Shown: one piece after another, positions 1 to 8,530 of the stretch | Numbering within the stretch: the stretch's first letter is position 1 | Layout: each line of letters opens with the position of its first letter | Assembly: GCF_001693515.2 (NCBI RefSeq) | Contig: NZ_CP042968.1 | Location: 6,200,001-6,264,000 of the forward strand | Direction of reading: 5' to 3' | Source of the DNA: Bradyrhizobium paxllaeri | GTDB lineage: Bacteria > Pseudomonadota > Alphaproteobacteria > Rhizobiales > Xanthobacteraceae | Length of the DNA stretch: 64,000 nt | Program-made: the position numbers and the translations under genes | Notes under the pieces: model-generated | The model's database searches: none | What the model was told of the DNA's origin: nothing | The model's input: only the letters and a program-made list of their open reading frames with translations

Positions 1-420
1 TCGGGCGCCGTTGAGCGCGACGAAGTCCGCGACGATATCGCTGCCGCTTCGCCGCAGCATGATCCTGTGCGGCCCGCCCCGAAGCGACCGCCCCTCGCTC
101 AAGCCGACGAAGGAGATCACCTCGCCGCGGCCGTCGAACCCGATGGCGTCCTTTGGGCCCGCTCCGTCGAACCGGACCGGCAGCGCCGACCCGACCAGCG
201 CCGCCACGGTCTGGATCGCGGCACTGGTTTCGCTTCCGATTTCGCCGGCGCGATCGGCGCCGAAGGCCCGCCGTGCCATCGACAATCCGCCGGCCAGAAA
301 GCCGGTCAAGATCGCGAGGATGGCAAGCGACAGCAGCAACTCGATCAGCGTCAGCCCCTGCTCACCCTTCCTGCGGGCAGCGACGCGAGAGATCAGCCGG
401 CTGTTCACCGCCCGCATCAT
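1..420 (-). CDS. gspJ: Type II secretion minor pseudopilin GspJ (3' end outside window)
   Basis: This is the N-terminal 140 codons of a GspJ-type minor pseudopilin; the rest lies beyond the window edge. It begins at an ATG at 420 that overlaps the gspI stop in an ATGA, so the two are translationally coupled. A short basic leader ends in a prepilin peptidase site (EQG, then LTLIELLLSLAILAI) with Glu at +5 of the mature protein, followed by the hydrophobic helix. GspJ sits with GspI and GspK at the tip of the periplasmic pseudopilus. It is the fifth gene of the minus-strand order gspE-F-H-I-J. Identity as J rather than another minor pseudopilin rests on gene order as well as sequence. Confidence 0.8.
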   Translation of the reverse strand, partial: MMRAVNSRLISRVAARRKGEQGLTLIELLLSLAILAILTGFLAGGLSMARRAFGADRAGEIGSETSAAIQTVAALVGSALPVRFDGAGPKDAIGFDGRGEVISFVGLSEGRSLRGGPHRIMLRRSGSDIVADFVALNGAR

Positions 421-863
421 TGTCCCGCCTCTGTCGCAAGCTTCAACGCCGCAAGTTTCGTGGCGGCGCCGTCTGGCGCCTCGACGGCGACTTCAACCCA
501 GAACGACTTCAGGGCACCACTTGCGGGGGCCGGCTGGGCGCCCGACGGCGCACGCGTGTCGCCGGCGACACGGACTTCGGTAACGGTCTGCCGCCACCGG
601 AATTTGTTCGCGACCAGGCCTTCGCGGGTGCCCGGCACGAGCATCTCGGAAACGCCGGCGGCTTCGAGGCGGGACTGCGCAACCCGCAGCGCGGTGCGAT
701 TGACCTGCGTGCGCGCATCGGAACGCATCGCCACCACCACGCCCGTCGATATTGCGCCTAACCCCAGCGCCAGGATGACGAAGGCCACGAGGATTTCGAG
801 CAACGCAAATCCGCGCTCGCCCTTGCGCCTCGCCAGCATCCGTCTGGATCGCGCGCCCGTCAC
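417..863 (-). CDS. gspI: Type II secretion minor pseudopilin GspI
   Basis: A 148-residue minor pseudopilin of normal length for GspI. After a basic leader (ARRKGERG) comes the mature start FALLEILVAFVILALG with Glu at +5, the mark of a type IV pilin-like protein processed and N-methylated by the prepilin peptidase. In known systems GspI forms the pseudopilus tip complex with GspJ and GspK. It shares 4-bp ATGA overlaps with gspH upstream and gspJ downstream, so it belongs to one tight operon. No prepilin peptidase gene (gspO) is present in the window, so processing must rely on one encoded elsewhere. Confidence 0.88.
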   Translation of the reverse strand: MTGARSRRMLARRKGERGFALLEILVAFVILALGLGAISTGVVVAMRSDARTQVNRTALRVAQSRLEAAGVSEMLVPGTREGLVANKFRWRQTVTEVRVAGDTRAPSGAQPAPASGALKSFWVEVAVEAPDGAATKLAALKLATEAGQ

Positions 864-1300
864 TGGATCAACCGCGGTTCGCCGGTCAGCCAGTTGACGG
901 CGATCCGCGCCGACCGCCCGTCCAGCGTCAGCGCGATCTCGCCGCCGGACGACTGGCCGTCCGGATAGAATCTGATGCCGCCCGTGTCGCCGGAACGCTC
1001 CGTCTCGGCCACCACCACCGCGGCAGCCATTCCGCGCGGCAGCGCGTGCATCGAGTTCGGCAAGCCGAACCGGCCTTTCTCGACGTCGATCCGGAACAGC
1101 GTTTCGGCATTGCTCGACATCGCCTGCGCGCGGGCGAGCTGAAGCGTTGCGGTGACGGAACGGGCCGTGACCGCGACACGCGTGGCCGCGGCCTTCGGCT
1201 TCGCGGACAGCGTGCCGGCAAGGACAAGGGCGATGATGCCGATGACCACGAGCAGTTCGGCCAGCGTGAACCCGGCTGACGATGATGCGGGGCGCCTCAT
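860..1300 (-). CDS. gspH: Type II secretion minor pseudopilin GspH
   Basis: A 146-residue pseudopilin. The N-terminus reads SSAG then FTLAELLVVIGIIALVLAG, with the G/F processing site and Glu at +5. The C-terminal half (GIRFYPDGQSSGGEIALTLD) matches the small beta-rich globular domain of GspH, which usually contains an F-x-P-x-G-xS-x-G-G-x-I stretch. GspH connects the major pseudopilin GspG to the tip subunits. It overlaps gspF and gspI by ATGA. gspG, normally just before gspH, is not here: gspF is followed directly by gspH. The major pseudopilin must therefore be encoded outside this window. Confidence 0.88.
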   Translation of the reverse strand: MRRPASSSAGFTLAELLVVIGIIALVLAGTLSAKPKAAATRVAVTARSVTATLQLARAQAMSSNAETLFRIDVEKGRFGLPNSMHALPRGMAAAVVVAETERSGDTGGIRFYPDGQSSGGEIALTLDGRSARIAVNWLTGEPRLIQ

Positions 1301-2562
1301 TGGAATGCGAGATTGTTGATCGACAGCACCGCGCTCATCACATGCATGATGAGCCCGCCGATGCTGCCGCCGATCAGAAGCGTCAACGCCGGCGTCAGCA
1401 GGCCGACCATGCGTTCGATGCGCCGCTGCAGGTCGGCCTCGATCACGGTGGCGACCTGAATGAGCATGGGGCCGAGCTGACCGGACTCCTCGCCGACGGC
1501 AACGAGCCGAAGCGATGCGGGTGGCAACAGGCCGTCGCTATCGAAAGCGCGGTGCAGCGGCGTACCTTCCGGAACGCGCTTGATGGCACTCCCGTAGAGC
1601 GCGTTCAGGTGCCGGTTCGTGACGAGCGCCCGCGCGGTCTGCATCGCGGACATCAGCGGCACCCGTGCGACGAGCAGCGTGCCCAGCGCCCGTGCAAAGC
1701 CGCCGGCTTCTCGGCTTTGCACGAGCCGACCAACCACTGGCAGCGAGCATTTCAAACGATCTACACCGAGCATGATCTCGGGGTTTTGTTTCGCCCTGCC
1801 CCACGCCACGAAACCCGCCGCGCCGCAAAGTGCGGCCACAAGCAGAACGATCAGCCAGTTGTCCTGAACTTCCTCGAAGAAATGCAGGACACCCGGCAGC
1901 GGAAGGCCGGCATCGACAAAGATCGGCGAGATGCTCGGTATCAGCACGAAGACGATGACGACGACCGAGACCAGCGACATCAGGATCAGGACCATCGGAT
2001 AGACCAGCGCCGACGTGATCTTGTTGCGGATCTCGAGCCGGCGCGTCAACAGTTCGGCGATCTGCGTCAGCACCTGCCCGGTAACCCCTCCGGCTTCGCC
2101 GGCGGCCAGAATGGCGCGGTAGTCCGAGGGAAACACGTCCGGTCGCTGCGCCATCGCTTCCGAAAGCTGCAATCCGGCCAGCACGTCCTTGAGCAGCCCG
2201 TTGGCAAGACGCGCGGTTTTCGGCGCCGCGCCCGGCCCGGCGATGATGCGGAATGCAGCGTCCAGCGTCAGCCCGGAATTGATCAGCGAAGCCAGCTCGA
2301 CCGTAAAGGCCGTCAGTTCCTTCAGGCTGAAGCGGTTTGATTGAACAACCTCGCGCTTCCAGATCGACTGCTCCGCCTCTTGCGGTGACGCGGATGGCTG
2401 GAGCGCGCGTGCTGGCGCATGGTCGGCGACGCCATAGGTTTCGAACGGGGTCAGCCCCGCGCCATAGAGCGCGTCGATCGCCGCATCGACGCCTTCAGCA
2501 ACGATCGTTCCTGCCGTGATCGCGCCTCGCGCCGTGTAAGCCTTGTAGTGAAAGGTCGCCAA
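1297..2562 (-). CDS. gspF: Type II secretion inner-membrane platform protein GspF
   Basis: A 421-residue polytopic protein of the GspF/PilC family. It opens with the family signature MATFHYKAYTARG and has two repeated cytoplasmic four-helix domains, each followed by membrane segments: a hydrophobic stretch near residues 170-225 (ALVYPMVLILMSLVSVVVIV) and a C-terminal one (LLTPALTLLIGGSIGGLIM). The repeated G-x-L-x(4)-A-F-R type motif is visible as GLTLDAAFRI near residues 98-107. GspF is the inner-membrane core that the ATPase GspE drives. It lies 14 bp after gspE and overlaps gspH by ATGA. Confidence 0.93.
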   Translation of the reverse strand: MATFHYKAYTARGAITAGTIVAEGVDAAIDALYGAGLTPFETYGVADHAPARALQPSASPQEAEQSIWKREVVQSNRFSLKELTAFTVELASLINSGLTLDAAFRIIAGPGAAPKTARLANGLLKDVLAGLQLSEAMAQRPDVFPSDYRAILAAGEAGGVTGQVLTQIAELLTRRLEIRNKITSALVYPMVLILMSLVSVVVIVFVLIPSISPIFVDAGLPLPGVLHFFEEVQDNWLIVLLVAALCGAAGFVAWGRAKQNPEIMLGVDRLKCSLPVVGRLVQSREAGGFARALGTLLVARVPLMSAMQTARALVTNRHLNALYGSAIKRVPEGTPLHRAFDSDGLLPPASLRLVAVGEESGQLGPMLIQVATVIEADLQRRIERMVGLLTPALTLLIGGSIGGLIMHVMSAVLSINNLAFQ

Positions 2563-2576
2563 GGCCGGTGCTCCCT

Positions 2577-4358
2577 TCAGGACGCGCGGGTGACGCGAAG
2601 GACTTCTTCGAGCGAAGTCTCGCCGGCCCCGACCTTGATGAGGCCATCCTCGTAGAGCGTGTGAAAGCCTCCTTCGCGCGCGAGCTGCTCGACCGTGCGC
2701 TGATCCTGGTTCCGCCGGCCGATCGCTTCGCGGATGCTGTCGTCGATGATCAACAGTTCCGATATCGTGGTGCGGCCGCTATAGCCGGTGTTGCCGCAGG
2801 CCTCGCAGCCAACCGGCTCCCGGCTGTGCGACCAGCTCACGTGCGGATGGCCTGCGATCGCCATCTTGAGCTTGCCATGCGCCCGTTCGCTGTCCGTGTG
2901 CGGTCGCGAGCAAACAGTGCAGAGCTTTCTGACGAGGCGCTGCGCCATTACGCCCGCGATTGTCGAGGCGAGAAGGTAACGCTCCAGGCCGATGTCGATC
3001 AGCCGCGTGATCGCGGCAATCGCGCTGTTGGTGTGCAGGGTTGAAAACACCAGATGGCCGGTCAGCGCCGCCTGGATCGCGATACGCGCGGTTTCGAGGT
3101 CGCGGATTTCGCCGATCATGACGATATCCGGGTCCTGGCGCAGGATCGAGCGAAGCGCGGTCGGGAAGTCGAGACCGATCTGCGGCTGGACCTGGATCTG
3201 GTTGATCCCGGAGAGCTGGTATTCGATCGGATCTTCCACCGTGAACAGTTTCAGCTCAGGCCGATTGAGATCCTTTAGGGCAGTATAAAGCGTCGTCGTC
3301 TTGCCGCTGCCGGTCGGGCCGGTGACGAGAATAATGCCATTCGGAAGCGTCATCAGGCGCTGGAGAGATCCTTGCGTCCTGCCGTCGAGCCCGAGCTTGG
3401 TGAAATCCAGCTCCACCCGGGTGCGATCGAGGATTCGCATCACGACGCTTTCGCCGAACGCCGTCGGCAAGGTCGAGACACGGATGTCGATCTCGACGCC
3501 GCGCACCACGGTCTTGATGCGGCCATCCTGCGGCAGCCGACGCTCGGCAATATCAAGCTTGGCCATGATCTTCATGCGCGTCGTCAGCGCGGCCCGCAGC
3601 GGCGCGGGCACGAGACGTTCCTGCTGCAGGAATCCGTCGATACGGTAGCGAACGGCGACGGCATCGCGCCCCGGTTCGACGTGCACGTCGGAAGCGCCGC
3701 GTTCGACGGCGCGCGCGATAATCTGATTCACCAGCCGAATGACCGGCGCTTCGTTGGCGATGTCGCGCAGGCGCTCGACGTCGAATTCGCTGCCGTCATT
3801 GCCGGGAAGCGCGATGCCGTCGGTTTCCTCAGGCTGCATCTCGGGCGCCGCGTCCTGATACAGCGTCCGCAACGCGCGCTCGATTTCCGCCGGAGCGATC
3901 ACGGCGAGATCGACGCGCACGTCGAGCATGTAGCTGATGGCCTTGACCGACTCATCGACGAAGGGATCGGCGGTGGCGACCAACAGGCGCCGGCCGTCGA
4001 ACGAGATCGGCAGGATCCGGTTGGTCTTGAGGAAGGCGAGCTGCAGGCGGTCGGCCAGAACGGGCCGTGCCGGAAGATCCGCCGCCTCGATCAGCGGCAG
4101 GCCGCAATAGGTGGCATAGGCGAGGCAGAGGTCGGCCTCGGAAATCAGTCCGAGCTTGACCAGCACGAGGTCGAAGCGCTCGGAGGCCGCCTCCGCGGCC
4201 CGCCGCGCCCGGCTGATGGCGGCGGCATCGACCAGGTCCTTGTCGAGCAGAAGGTCGGAGAACGCCTGGGCGAAGCCGGCGTCCTTGGGCCCCGGCGGTT
4301 CAGTGGCCCGGCTCAAGGGCGCGGCCGGGCGCAACAATTCCTGGATATCGAATGCCAT
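2577..4358 (-). CDS. gspE: Type II secretion ATPase GspE
   Basis: A 593-residue secretion ATPase. An N-terminal GspE-N domain (about residues 40-165) precedes the RecA-like core. Walker A is GPTGSGKTTT at 347-356. Downstream are the Asp box (FTVEDPIEYQ), Walker B (DPDIVMIGEIRD) and His box (TGHLVFSTLHTN). A four-cysteine zinc element follows (CTVCSRPHTD, then CEACGNTGYSGR), typical of GspE. The protein powers pseudopilus assembly from the cytoplasmic face and works with GspF and GspL. It is the first gene of the minus-strand operon and is divergent from gspK, with 63 bp between them. Length and motifs are complete. Confidence 0.95.
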   Translation of the reverse strand: MAFDIQELLRPAAPLSRATEPPGPKDAGFAQAFSDLLLDKDLVDAAAISRARRAAEAASERFDLVLVKLGLISEADLCLAYATYCGLPLIEAADLPARPVLADRLQLAFLKTNRILPISFDGRRLLVATADPFVDESVKAISYMLDVRVDLAVIAPAEIERALRTLYQDAAPEMQPEETDGIALPGNDGSEFDVERLRDIANEAPVIRLVNQIIARAVERGASDVHVEPGRDAVAVRYRIDGFLQQERLVPAPLRAALTTRMKIMAKLDIAERRLPQDGRIKTVVRGVEIDIRVSTLPTAFGESVVMRILDRTRVELDFTKLGLDGRTQGSLQRLMTLPNGIILVTGPTGSGKTTTLYTALKDLNRPELKLFTVEDPIEYQLSGINQIQVQPQIGLDFPTALRSILRQDPDIVMIGEIRDLETARIAIQAALTGHLVFSTLHTNSAIAAITRLIDIGLERYLLASTIAGVMAQRLVRKLCTVCSRPHTDSERAHGKLKMAIAGHPHVSWSHSREPVGCEACGNTGYSGRTTISELLIIDDSIREAIGRRNQDQRTVEQLAREGGFHTLYEDGLIKVGAGETSLEEVLRVTRAS

Positions 4359-4421
4359 TCGCGCGCTCGGCGTAGGTTTTTCCGTCGGCGCGATTCTAGG
4401 AGGTTTTGATTAACCAAAGCT

Positions 4422-5420
4422 TTGACGCTTTGTTTGCCATTCCTGCGTAAATTTCGGCCGAACATGCAAGGTCAGGCGGCCTGGCCGTCCCAAAGGCTTC
4501 CCGACGTGGCAGACCGGCCAAAAGCTCGAGCGAACCGATTTCCCGCGTCCGGCCGGCCGGAGTGCCCTTCCCTGCCCCGTCGCCAGGCCAGCCAATCGGG
4601 TTTCGCGCTGGTTGCCGTGATCTGGACCTTGGGTCTGATTACGCTGCTTGGAATGGCCGTCATCGTCGGCGCGCGTTACCGCACCAAGACCTCGTCGAAC
4701 TATGCCTCGGTGGCCGCCGCCGAGATGGCGGCGGAGAGCGCCGTCAACCTGGCAATTGCCACGGCGCTGGCCCCGACGCCCGAGCAAGCCAGTAATTTTC
4801 CGCTGCGGTGCTGGCTGCCCGGCGGCGAACGCGCCACCATCACGATCGAGGAAGAGACCGGGAAGATCGATCTGAACACCGCGAGCCCGGCCGCGCTGAC
4901 GCGGTTCTTCACCGCGCTCACGGGCGATCCATCGCGAGGCACCGGCATCGCCTCGCAGATCATCGAATTCCGCAAACCCAAGGCGCAGAGCACGCCAGGC
5001 GCCGGGCCTACCGAAGCCCGCTTCACGACCGTGATGCAGCTCGACCAGATCGACGGCATGTCGCCCCTTCTGTTCCGGACAGCGCTTCGCCATGTCACGG
5101 TTCGCTCCGGACGGCCCGAGCCCGACATCGAGGCCGCCTCTCCCGCTACGCTCAGATTGCTGAATGTCGCGCCGAAGCAGGTGGCCGGCAAGCGAGGGCT
5201 GCCGACAGGCGGCAGCATCACCATCCGCGCGGATATCAGCGCCTCGGACGGTACCCGCTTCATACGCGAGGCGCTGGTCTCGCTGGAAGGCGGCAATGGC
5301 CGTCCCTTCGTCATCCGCGAATGGCGGCGCGGGGATATCGATTCATCAAGCCCGCGGCAAGAACACCCCCAAGGCACGTCGCGCGCGTGCCTGCGCGTTC
5401 GCGAAGCAGCAGCAAGCTGA
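4422..5420 (+). CDS. gspK: Type II secretion minor pseudopilin GspK
   Basis: A 332-codon reading frame with the GspK layout. A long leader ends at SQSG, followed by FALVAVIWTLGLITLLGMAV; position +5 is not Glu, as is usual for GspK. Helix-hairpin-helix-like segments follow (IDLNTASPAALTRFF near residue 150 and FTTVMQLDQIDGMS near 205). A TTG at 4422 opens the frame; an in-frame ATG at 4464 is an equally good start. GspK caps the pseudopilus tip. The last 25-30 residues, after FVIREWRRGD, are low-complexity Arg/Ser-rich and may be read-through into foreign DNA. gspL and gspM, which normally follow, are absent, and an accessory block begins here. Confidence 0.85.
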   Translation: MTLCLPFLRKFRPNMQGQAAWPSQRLPDVADRPKARANRFPASGRPECPSLPRRQASQSGFALVAVIWTLGLITLLGMAVIVGARYRTKTSSNYASVAAAEMAAESAVNLAIATALAPTPEQASNFPLRCWLPGGERATITIEEETGKIDLNTASPAALTRFFTALTGDPSRGTGIASQIIEFRKPKAQSTPGAGPTEARFTTVMQLDQIDGMSPLLFRTALRHVTVRSGRPEPDIEAASPATLRLLNVAPKQVAGKRGLPTGGSITIRADISASDGTRFIREALVSLEGGNGRPFVIREWRRGDIDSSSPRQEHPQGTSRACLRVREAAAS

Positions 5421-5807
5421 CTTGCTGCATCGACGATGAAGCTGCAACAAGGACGCGGATCCATTAGCCCGCAACCAAATTCGGATTGATGCGAGGCGCC
5501 GGTCGTCAACACGGGGAATGCCACGCGGCTTGTTCGGAAGGAACGGCCTGATGGCAACCCATTCAAAGTGCGTCAGTTCATGCCGCATGATTCGAGGCCC
5601 CGATTTGAGCGCTTGAATCACGTCCGAACCGATGCCTTCACCTGGCAAAATCGGACAATCGGCATTTCCGAGATTAACCCCTAACCGGACATGCTGGGGA
5701 CATGCCAAATCGACGCGAATGACCCATTTCGGACATGAGCATAGCCGGACATCGGCCCACAATCCTGCTATATAAACATTTATTTTCCCCGAGCCCGGGG
5801 GTACGTC
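5421..5807. other. Non-coding spacer between gspK and the cyclase-TPR gene
   Basis: No supportable gene. A long minus-strand frame crosses the region but runs antisense through the cyclase gene and has no family features. The distal part holds the GGACAT repeats listed separately. An AT-rich stretch TATATAAAC near 5769-5777 is a plausible -10 region for the gene starting at 5808. Confidence 0.5.
5687..5752. repeat. Cluster of four GGACAT direct repeats
   Basis: GGACAT occurs at 5687-5692, 5698-5703, 5731-5736 and 5747-5752, with a related GGACAA at 5652-5657. Each is part of a slightly longer (C/G)GGACAT(G/C) unit. From memory, short GGACATG-type repeats close to class III cyclase genes recur in Bradyrhizobium genomes; I could not check that here. 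They lie 56-120 bp upstream of the cyclase start, so either a regulatory role or a dispersed repeat remnant is possible. Confidence 0.45.
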
Positions 5808-7544
5808 GTGAGCAGTGAGCACGTGGAGCGGCGTTTGGCGGCTATTCTGGCGGCAGATGTCGTGGGCTCTTGCCGATTGATAGGGATCGACGAAGAAGGC
5901 ACGCTGGCGCAACTGAAAGCTCTTAGAAAGACGCTTTTCGATCCCAAAATCTCTGAGCACCACGGACGTATCGTCAAGAATACAGGCGACGGCGCCCTCG
6001 TTGAGTTCGCCAGTGTGGTCGACGCCGTGCGATGCGCCGATGAAATTCAACGCTGCATGACAGAACGAAATATTGATGTGCCGCGGGACAAGCGGATCGA
6101 ACTCCGCATCGGCATTCACGTCGGTGATATTATCATCGCAGACGATGATATTTTTGGCGATGGGGTCAACATTGCCGTGCGCCTCGAAACCCTCGCCGAG
6201 CCGGGCGGCATCGTGATCTCCGGCCACGCCTATGACTATGTCAGGAACAAGGTCCAGGTTGGGTTCGACGATATCGGCGCTCAAACTCTGAAAAACATCG
6301 CCGATCCGGTGCGGGCTTATCGCATCAGTGGCACGCCGACAGTCGCAATAACCGTAGACCAGACTGCGACAGACAAGCCTTCGGTCGCAGTACTGCCCTT
6401 TGACAACATGGGCAGTGGAGAAGAACAGCAATACCTCTGTGACGGTATCAGTGATGACATCATTACCGAGCTGTCACGATTCCGACAATTGCGTGTTCTG
6501 GCTCGCAATTCCTCGTTCCAATTTCGCGGGCCAAATGTTGATTTTGGTCGCGTCAGCCGAGAACTTGGCGTTCAATACATATTGGAAGGTAGCGTCCGGC
6601 GGCTTGGAGGCCGCGTTCGCATCACTGCTCAACTTATTGATGCGTCAGCAAATCACCATGTGTGGGCAGATCGATTTGATCGGCCTCTAGAAGAGTTATT
6701 CGATGTTCAGGATCAGGTGGTTCGGACAATCGTGGGTACTCTCGTAGGACGGCTGCAAGCCGACCGTGCTGATCGTGCCAAACGCAAGCCACCTACCAGC
6801 CTAGTTGCATACGAATGTGTGCTACGCGGCGATGCCTTGCCCGTATACGACGACGTTAGCGAGGCCGAAGCGCGCCGTCTGTTCAGCCGAGCTATCGAAC
6901 TCGACCCCGGGTACGCAAAAGCTTATGCGCTGCTCGCGTTTGCCGTCTGTCGCGAATGGTACGTCGACATGAGTGGATCCAATGCCGCATTGGATCAAGC
7001 ACTAGTGCTCGCGAAGCGGGCCGTCGAACTCGACGATGGCCAGGAAACGTGTCTGGGGGCTTTGGGTTTTGTGCACTTGTATCGCCATTCGTACGATCTC
7101 GCTGAGCACTATTATGCTAGGGCGCGCGCGCTGAACCCGAACAGCCCGACTGTCTTGGCGAATTTAGGCGACTTGTACGTCCGTCTCGGAGAATCCGAAA
7201 AAGGCATCGCTTACTTGAAGGAAGCGAAAGTCGTCGATCCCTTCTTTGCTCCGAAATGGTATTGGGGGGCGGTGGGCAGAGCGTACTTCGTGACACACCG
7301 GTATGACGACGCCATCGCGGCTTTTGCTCGGTATCCAAGTACAATGTATTGGGGGCAGACATACCTGGCGGCTTGCTATGCTTTGACGGGCAATATTGAT
7401 CGGTCCAAAGATCATGCTGCCGAAATCCTTCACCTCATGCCTGAGTTCTCAATCTCGCGCTTTATGCTGAAGGACGCGTACAGGCTTTCGAGCGATCGTA
7501 AACATCTGACCGATGCTCTCCGCCAAGCTGGGCTGCCGGAATGA
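5808..7544 (+). CDS. Class III adenylate/guanylate cyclase with TolB-like and TPR domains
   Basis: A 578-residue soluble protein. Residues 1-175 form a class III nucleotide cyclase domain: the metal-binding Asp is in AAILAADVVGS, the second acidic site in KNTGDGALVEF, and the transition-state Asn/Arg pair in GDGVNIAVRLE. This suggests an active enzyme making cAMP or cGMP. A TolB-like domain follows (about 190-300, VAVLPFDNMGSGEEQ, DGISDDIITELSR). TPR repeats fill roughly 330-560 (FSRAIELDPGYAKAYALLA; ARALNPNSPTVLANLGDLY). This three-part architecture is very common in Bradyrhizobium. The start is a GTG; no strong Shine-Dalgarno is visible. The gene looks more AT-rich than the gsp genes, consistent with the accessory block. 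Confidence 0.88.
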   Translation: MSSEHVERRLAAILAADVVGSCRLIGIDEEGTLAQLKALRKTLFDPKISEHHGRIVKNTGDGALVEFASVVDAVRCADEIQRCMTERNIDVPRDKRIELRIGIHVGDIIIADDDIFGDGVNIAVRLETLAEPGGIVISGHAYDYVRNKVQVGFDDIGAQTLKNIADPVRAYRISGTPTVAITVDQTATDKPSVAVLPFDNMGSGEEQQYLCDGISDDIITELSRFRQLRVLARNSSFQFRGPNVDFGRVSRELGVQYILEGSVRRLGGRVRITAQLIDASANHHVWADRFDRPLEELFDVQDQVVRTIVGTLVGRLQADRADRAKRKPPTSLVAYECVLRGDALPVYDDVSEAEARRLFSRAIELDPGYAKAYALLAFAVCREWYVDMSGSNAALDQALVLAKRAVELDDGQETCLGALGFVHLYRHSYDLAEHYYARARALNPNSPTVLANLGDLYVRLGESEKGIAYLKEAKVVDPFFAPKWYWGAVGRAYFVTHRYDDAIAAFARYPSTMYWGQTYLAACYALTGNIDRSKDHAAEILHLMPEFSISRFMLKDAYRLSSDRKHLTDALRQAGLPE

Positions 7545-7640
7545 CAGTCGCATCTTCTGCATTGCTCGTGGACTCGTCGGCTTCTGGCCCCAAGCCGCCG
7601 GTAAAGGACGGGCAGAGCATTTCCGCTCTGCCCACCAAGT

Positions 7641-8135
7641 TCAGACGTCTACTTGTTCCGCTATTGCGAGCGCGTCGTCGACCTCAATTCCCAAGTAGCG
7701 GACGGTGCTCTCGATTTTCGTATGCCGCAGAAGAAGCTGCACGGCCCGCAAGTTGCCTGTGCGCCGATAGATGAGGGTCGCCTTTGTTCGACGCAGTGAA
7801 TGCGTTCCGAACAGGTGAGGATCCAAGCCTATACCGGCTAGCCAACCCGACAACAGCCGCGTACTCCCGGTTTTCTTCTGGCGGACGCTTGCCCTGTCGG
7901 CCGCATAACCGCTTGGCGCGACTTCATCGACTTTCAGGGCTACCACATCGCACCCACGAAGCTTGCTGTCGATGGCAATGTTGAACAACGCGAGATCGCG
8001 AATTCGGCCTTCGACCTGGAGCTTCGTCCGGATGGACCAGACGTGCTTCGAGCGGAGTGGCGGCTTCGCGCCCACGATCTTTCCCTTGTTCCACGGGACG
8101 TGCTTGGACTCGCTAGTGCTCGCATCATCGGTCAT
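7641..8135 (-). CDS. Tyrosine recombinase/integrase with internal deletion
   Basis: A 164-residue frame with a good start (GAGGAGG upstream of the ATG at 8135). It resembles a small, catalytic-domain-only tyrosine recombinase common in rhizobia. The first catalytic Arg is in SKLRGCDVVALKV, the beta-hairpin Lys in RQKKTG, the HxxR box in GTHSLRRTKAT, the second His in LLRHTKIEST, and the Tyr in VRYLGIE. About 45-50 residues expected between RQKKTG and the LLSGWLAGIGLDPHLFGTH stretch are missing, without loss of frame. The usual LGH before the second catalytic His reads LRH. All catalytic residues remain, but the fold is probably broken, so this may be a pseudogene. Confidence 0.65.
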   Translation of the reverse strand: MTDDASTSESKHVPWNKGKIVGAKPPLRSKHVWSIRTKLQVEGRIRDLALFNIAIDSKLRGCDVVALKVDEVAPSGYAADRASVRQKKTGSTRLLSGWLAGIGLDPHLFGTHSLRRTKATLIYRRTGNLRAVQLLLRHTKIESTVRYLGIEVDDALAIAEQVDV

Positions 8136-8530
8136 GATGACCTCCTCGGTTAATGAGGCTGGTCAGTCTCTAACCGTTAACCTTGTGAACCCGCGTCGGC
8201 TTTCGGATGATTGGAGACGCACTTAGGGCCAATTCGATGGATCGGAAGGCCGAGTTTGACCCGGAGGAACATCCAACGGTTCTTCCCAAGCGGGCCCGTT
8301 TCCTGAATATCATCTGGTCCGCCGATGGCACGCGGCGATAGGCCGTATCAGAGAAGATCACATCGAGACCGTCGCAGCATATCTAAGCGGAAGCATCAGG
8401 AACTCAGGCTGTTAAACCGCTGCCTGGCAGGCCTCGCTGAAGCTGCGGCAGGAGTCACAGCTCGCCCGGTTCTGGTCGAGCGGCTAGAGCTCGGCCGAAA
8501 GAGCACCCGTGATGCTGTGCTGGACAGAAT
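8136..8530. other. Gene-poor gap between recombinase and SPFH operon
   Basis: I see no supportable gene. A 34-codon frame from 8235 and an 88-codon frame that runs into the end of the SPFH gene on the opposite strand are both unconvincing. The stretch has the look of decayed coding DNA, but no family can be named. Confidence 0.4.

Noticed and set aside
1282..2340. 352-codon plus-strand frame opposite gspF
   Set aside because: Antisense to gspF, whose family blocks are clear; composition is His/Gln/Arg-rich as in shadow frames.
3372..4409. 345-codon plus-strand frame opposite gspE
   Set aside because: Antisense to an intact GspE ATPase with all motifs; no domain of its own.
5346..6431. 361-codon minus-strand frame over the gspK end and the cyclase gene
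   Set aside because: It runs antisense through a well-supported class III cyclase domain and shows no family features; a shadow of high-GC coding DNA.
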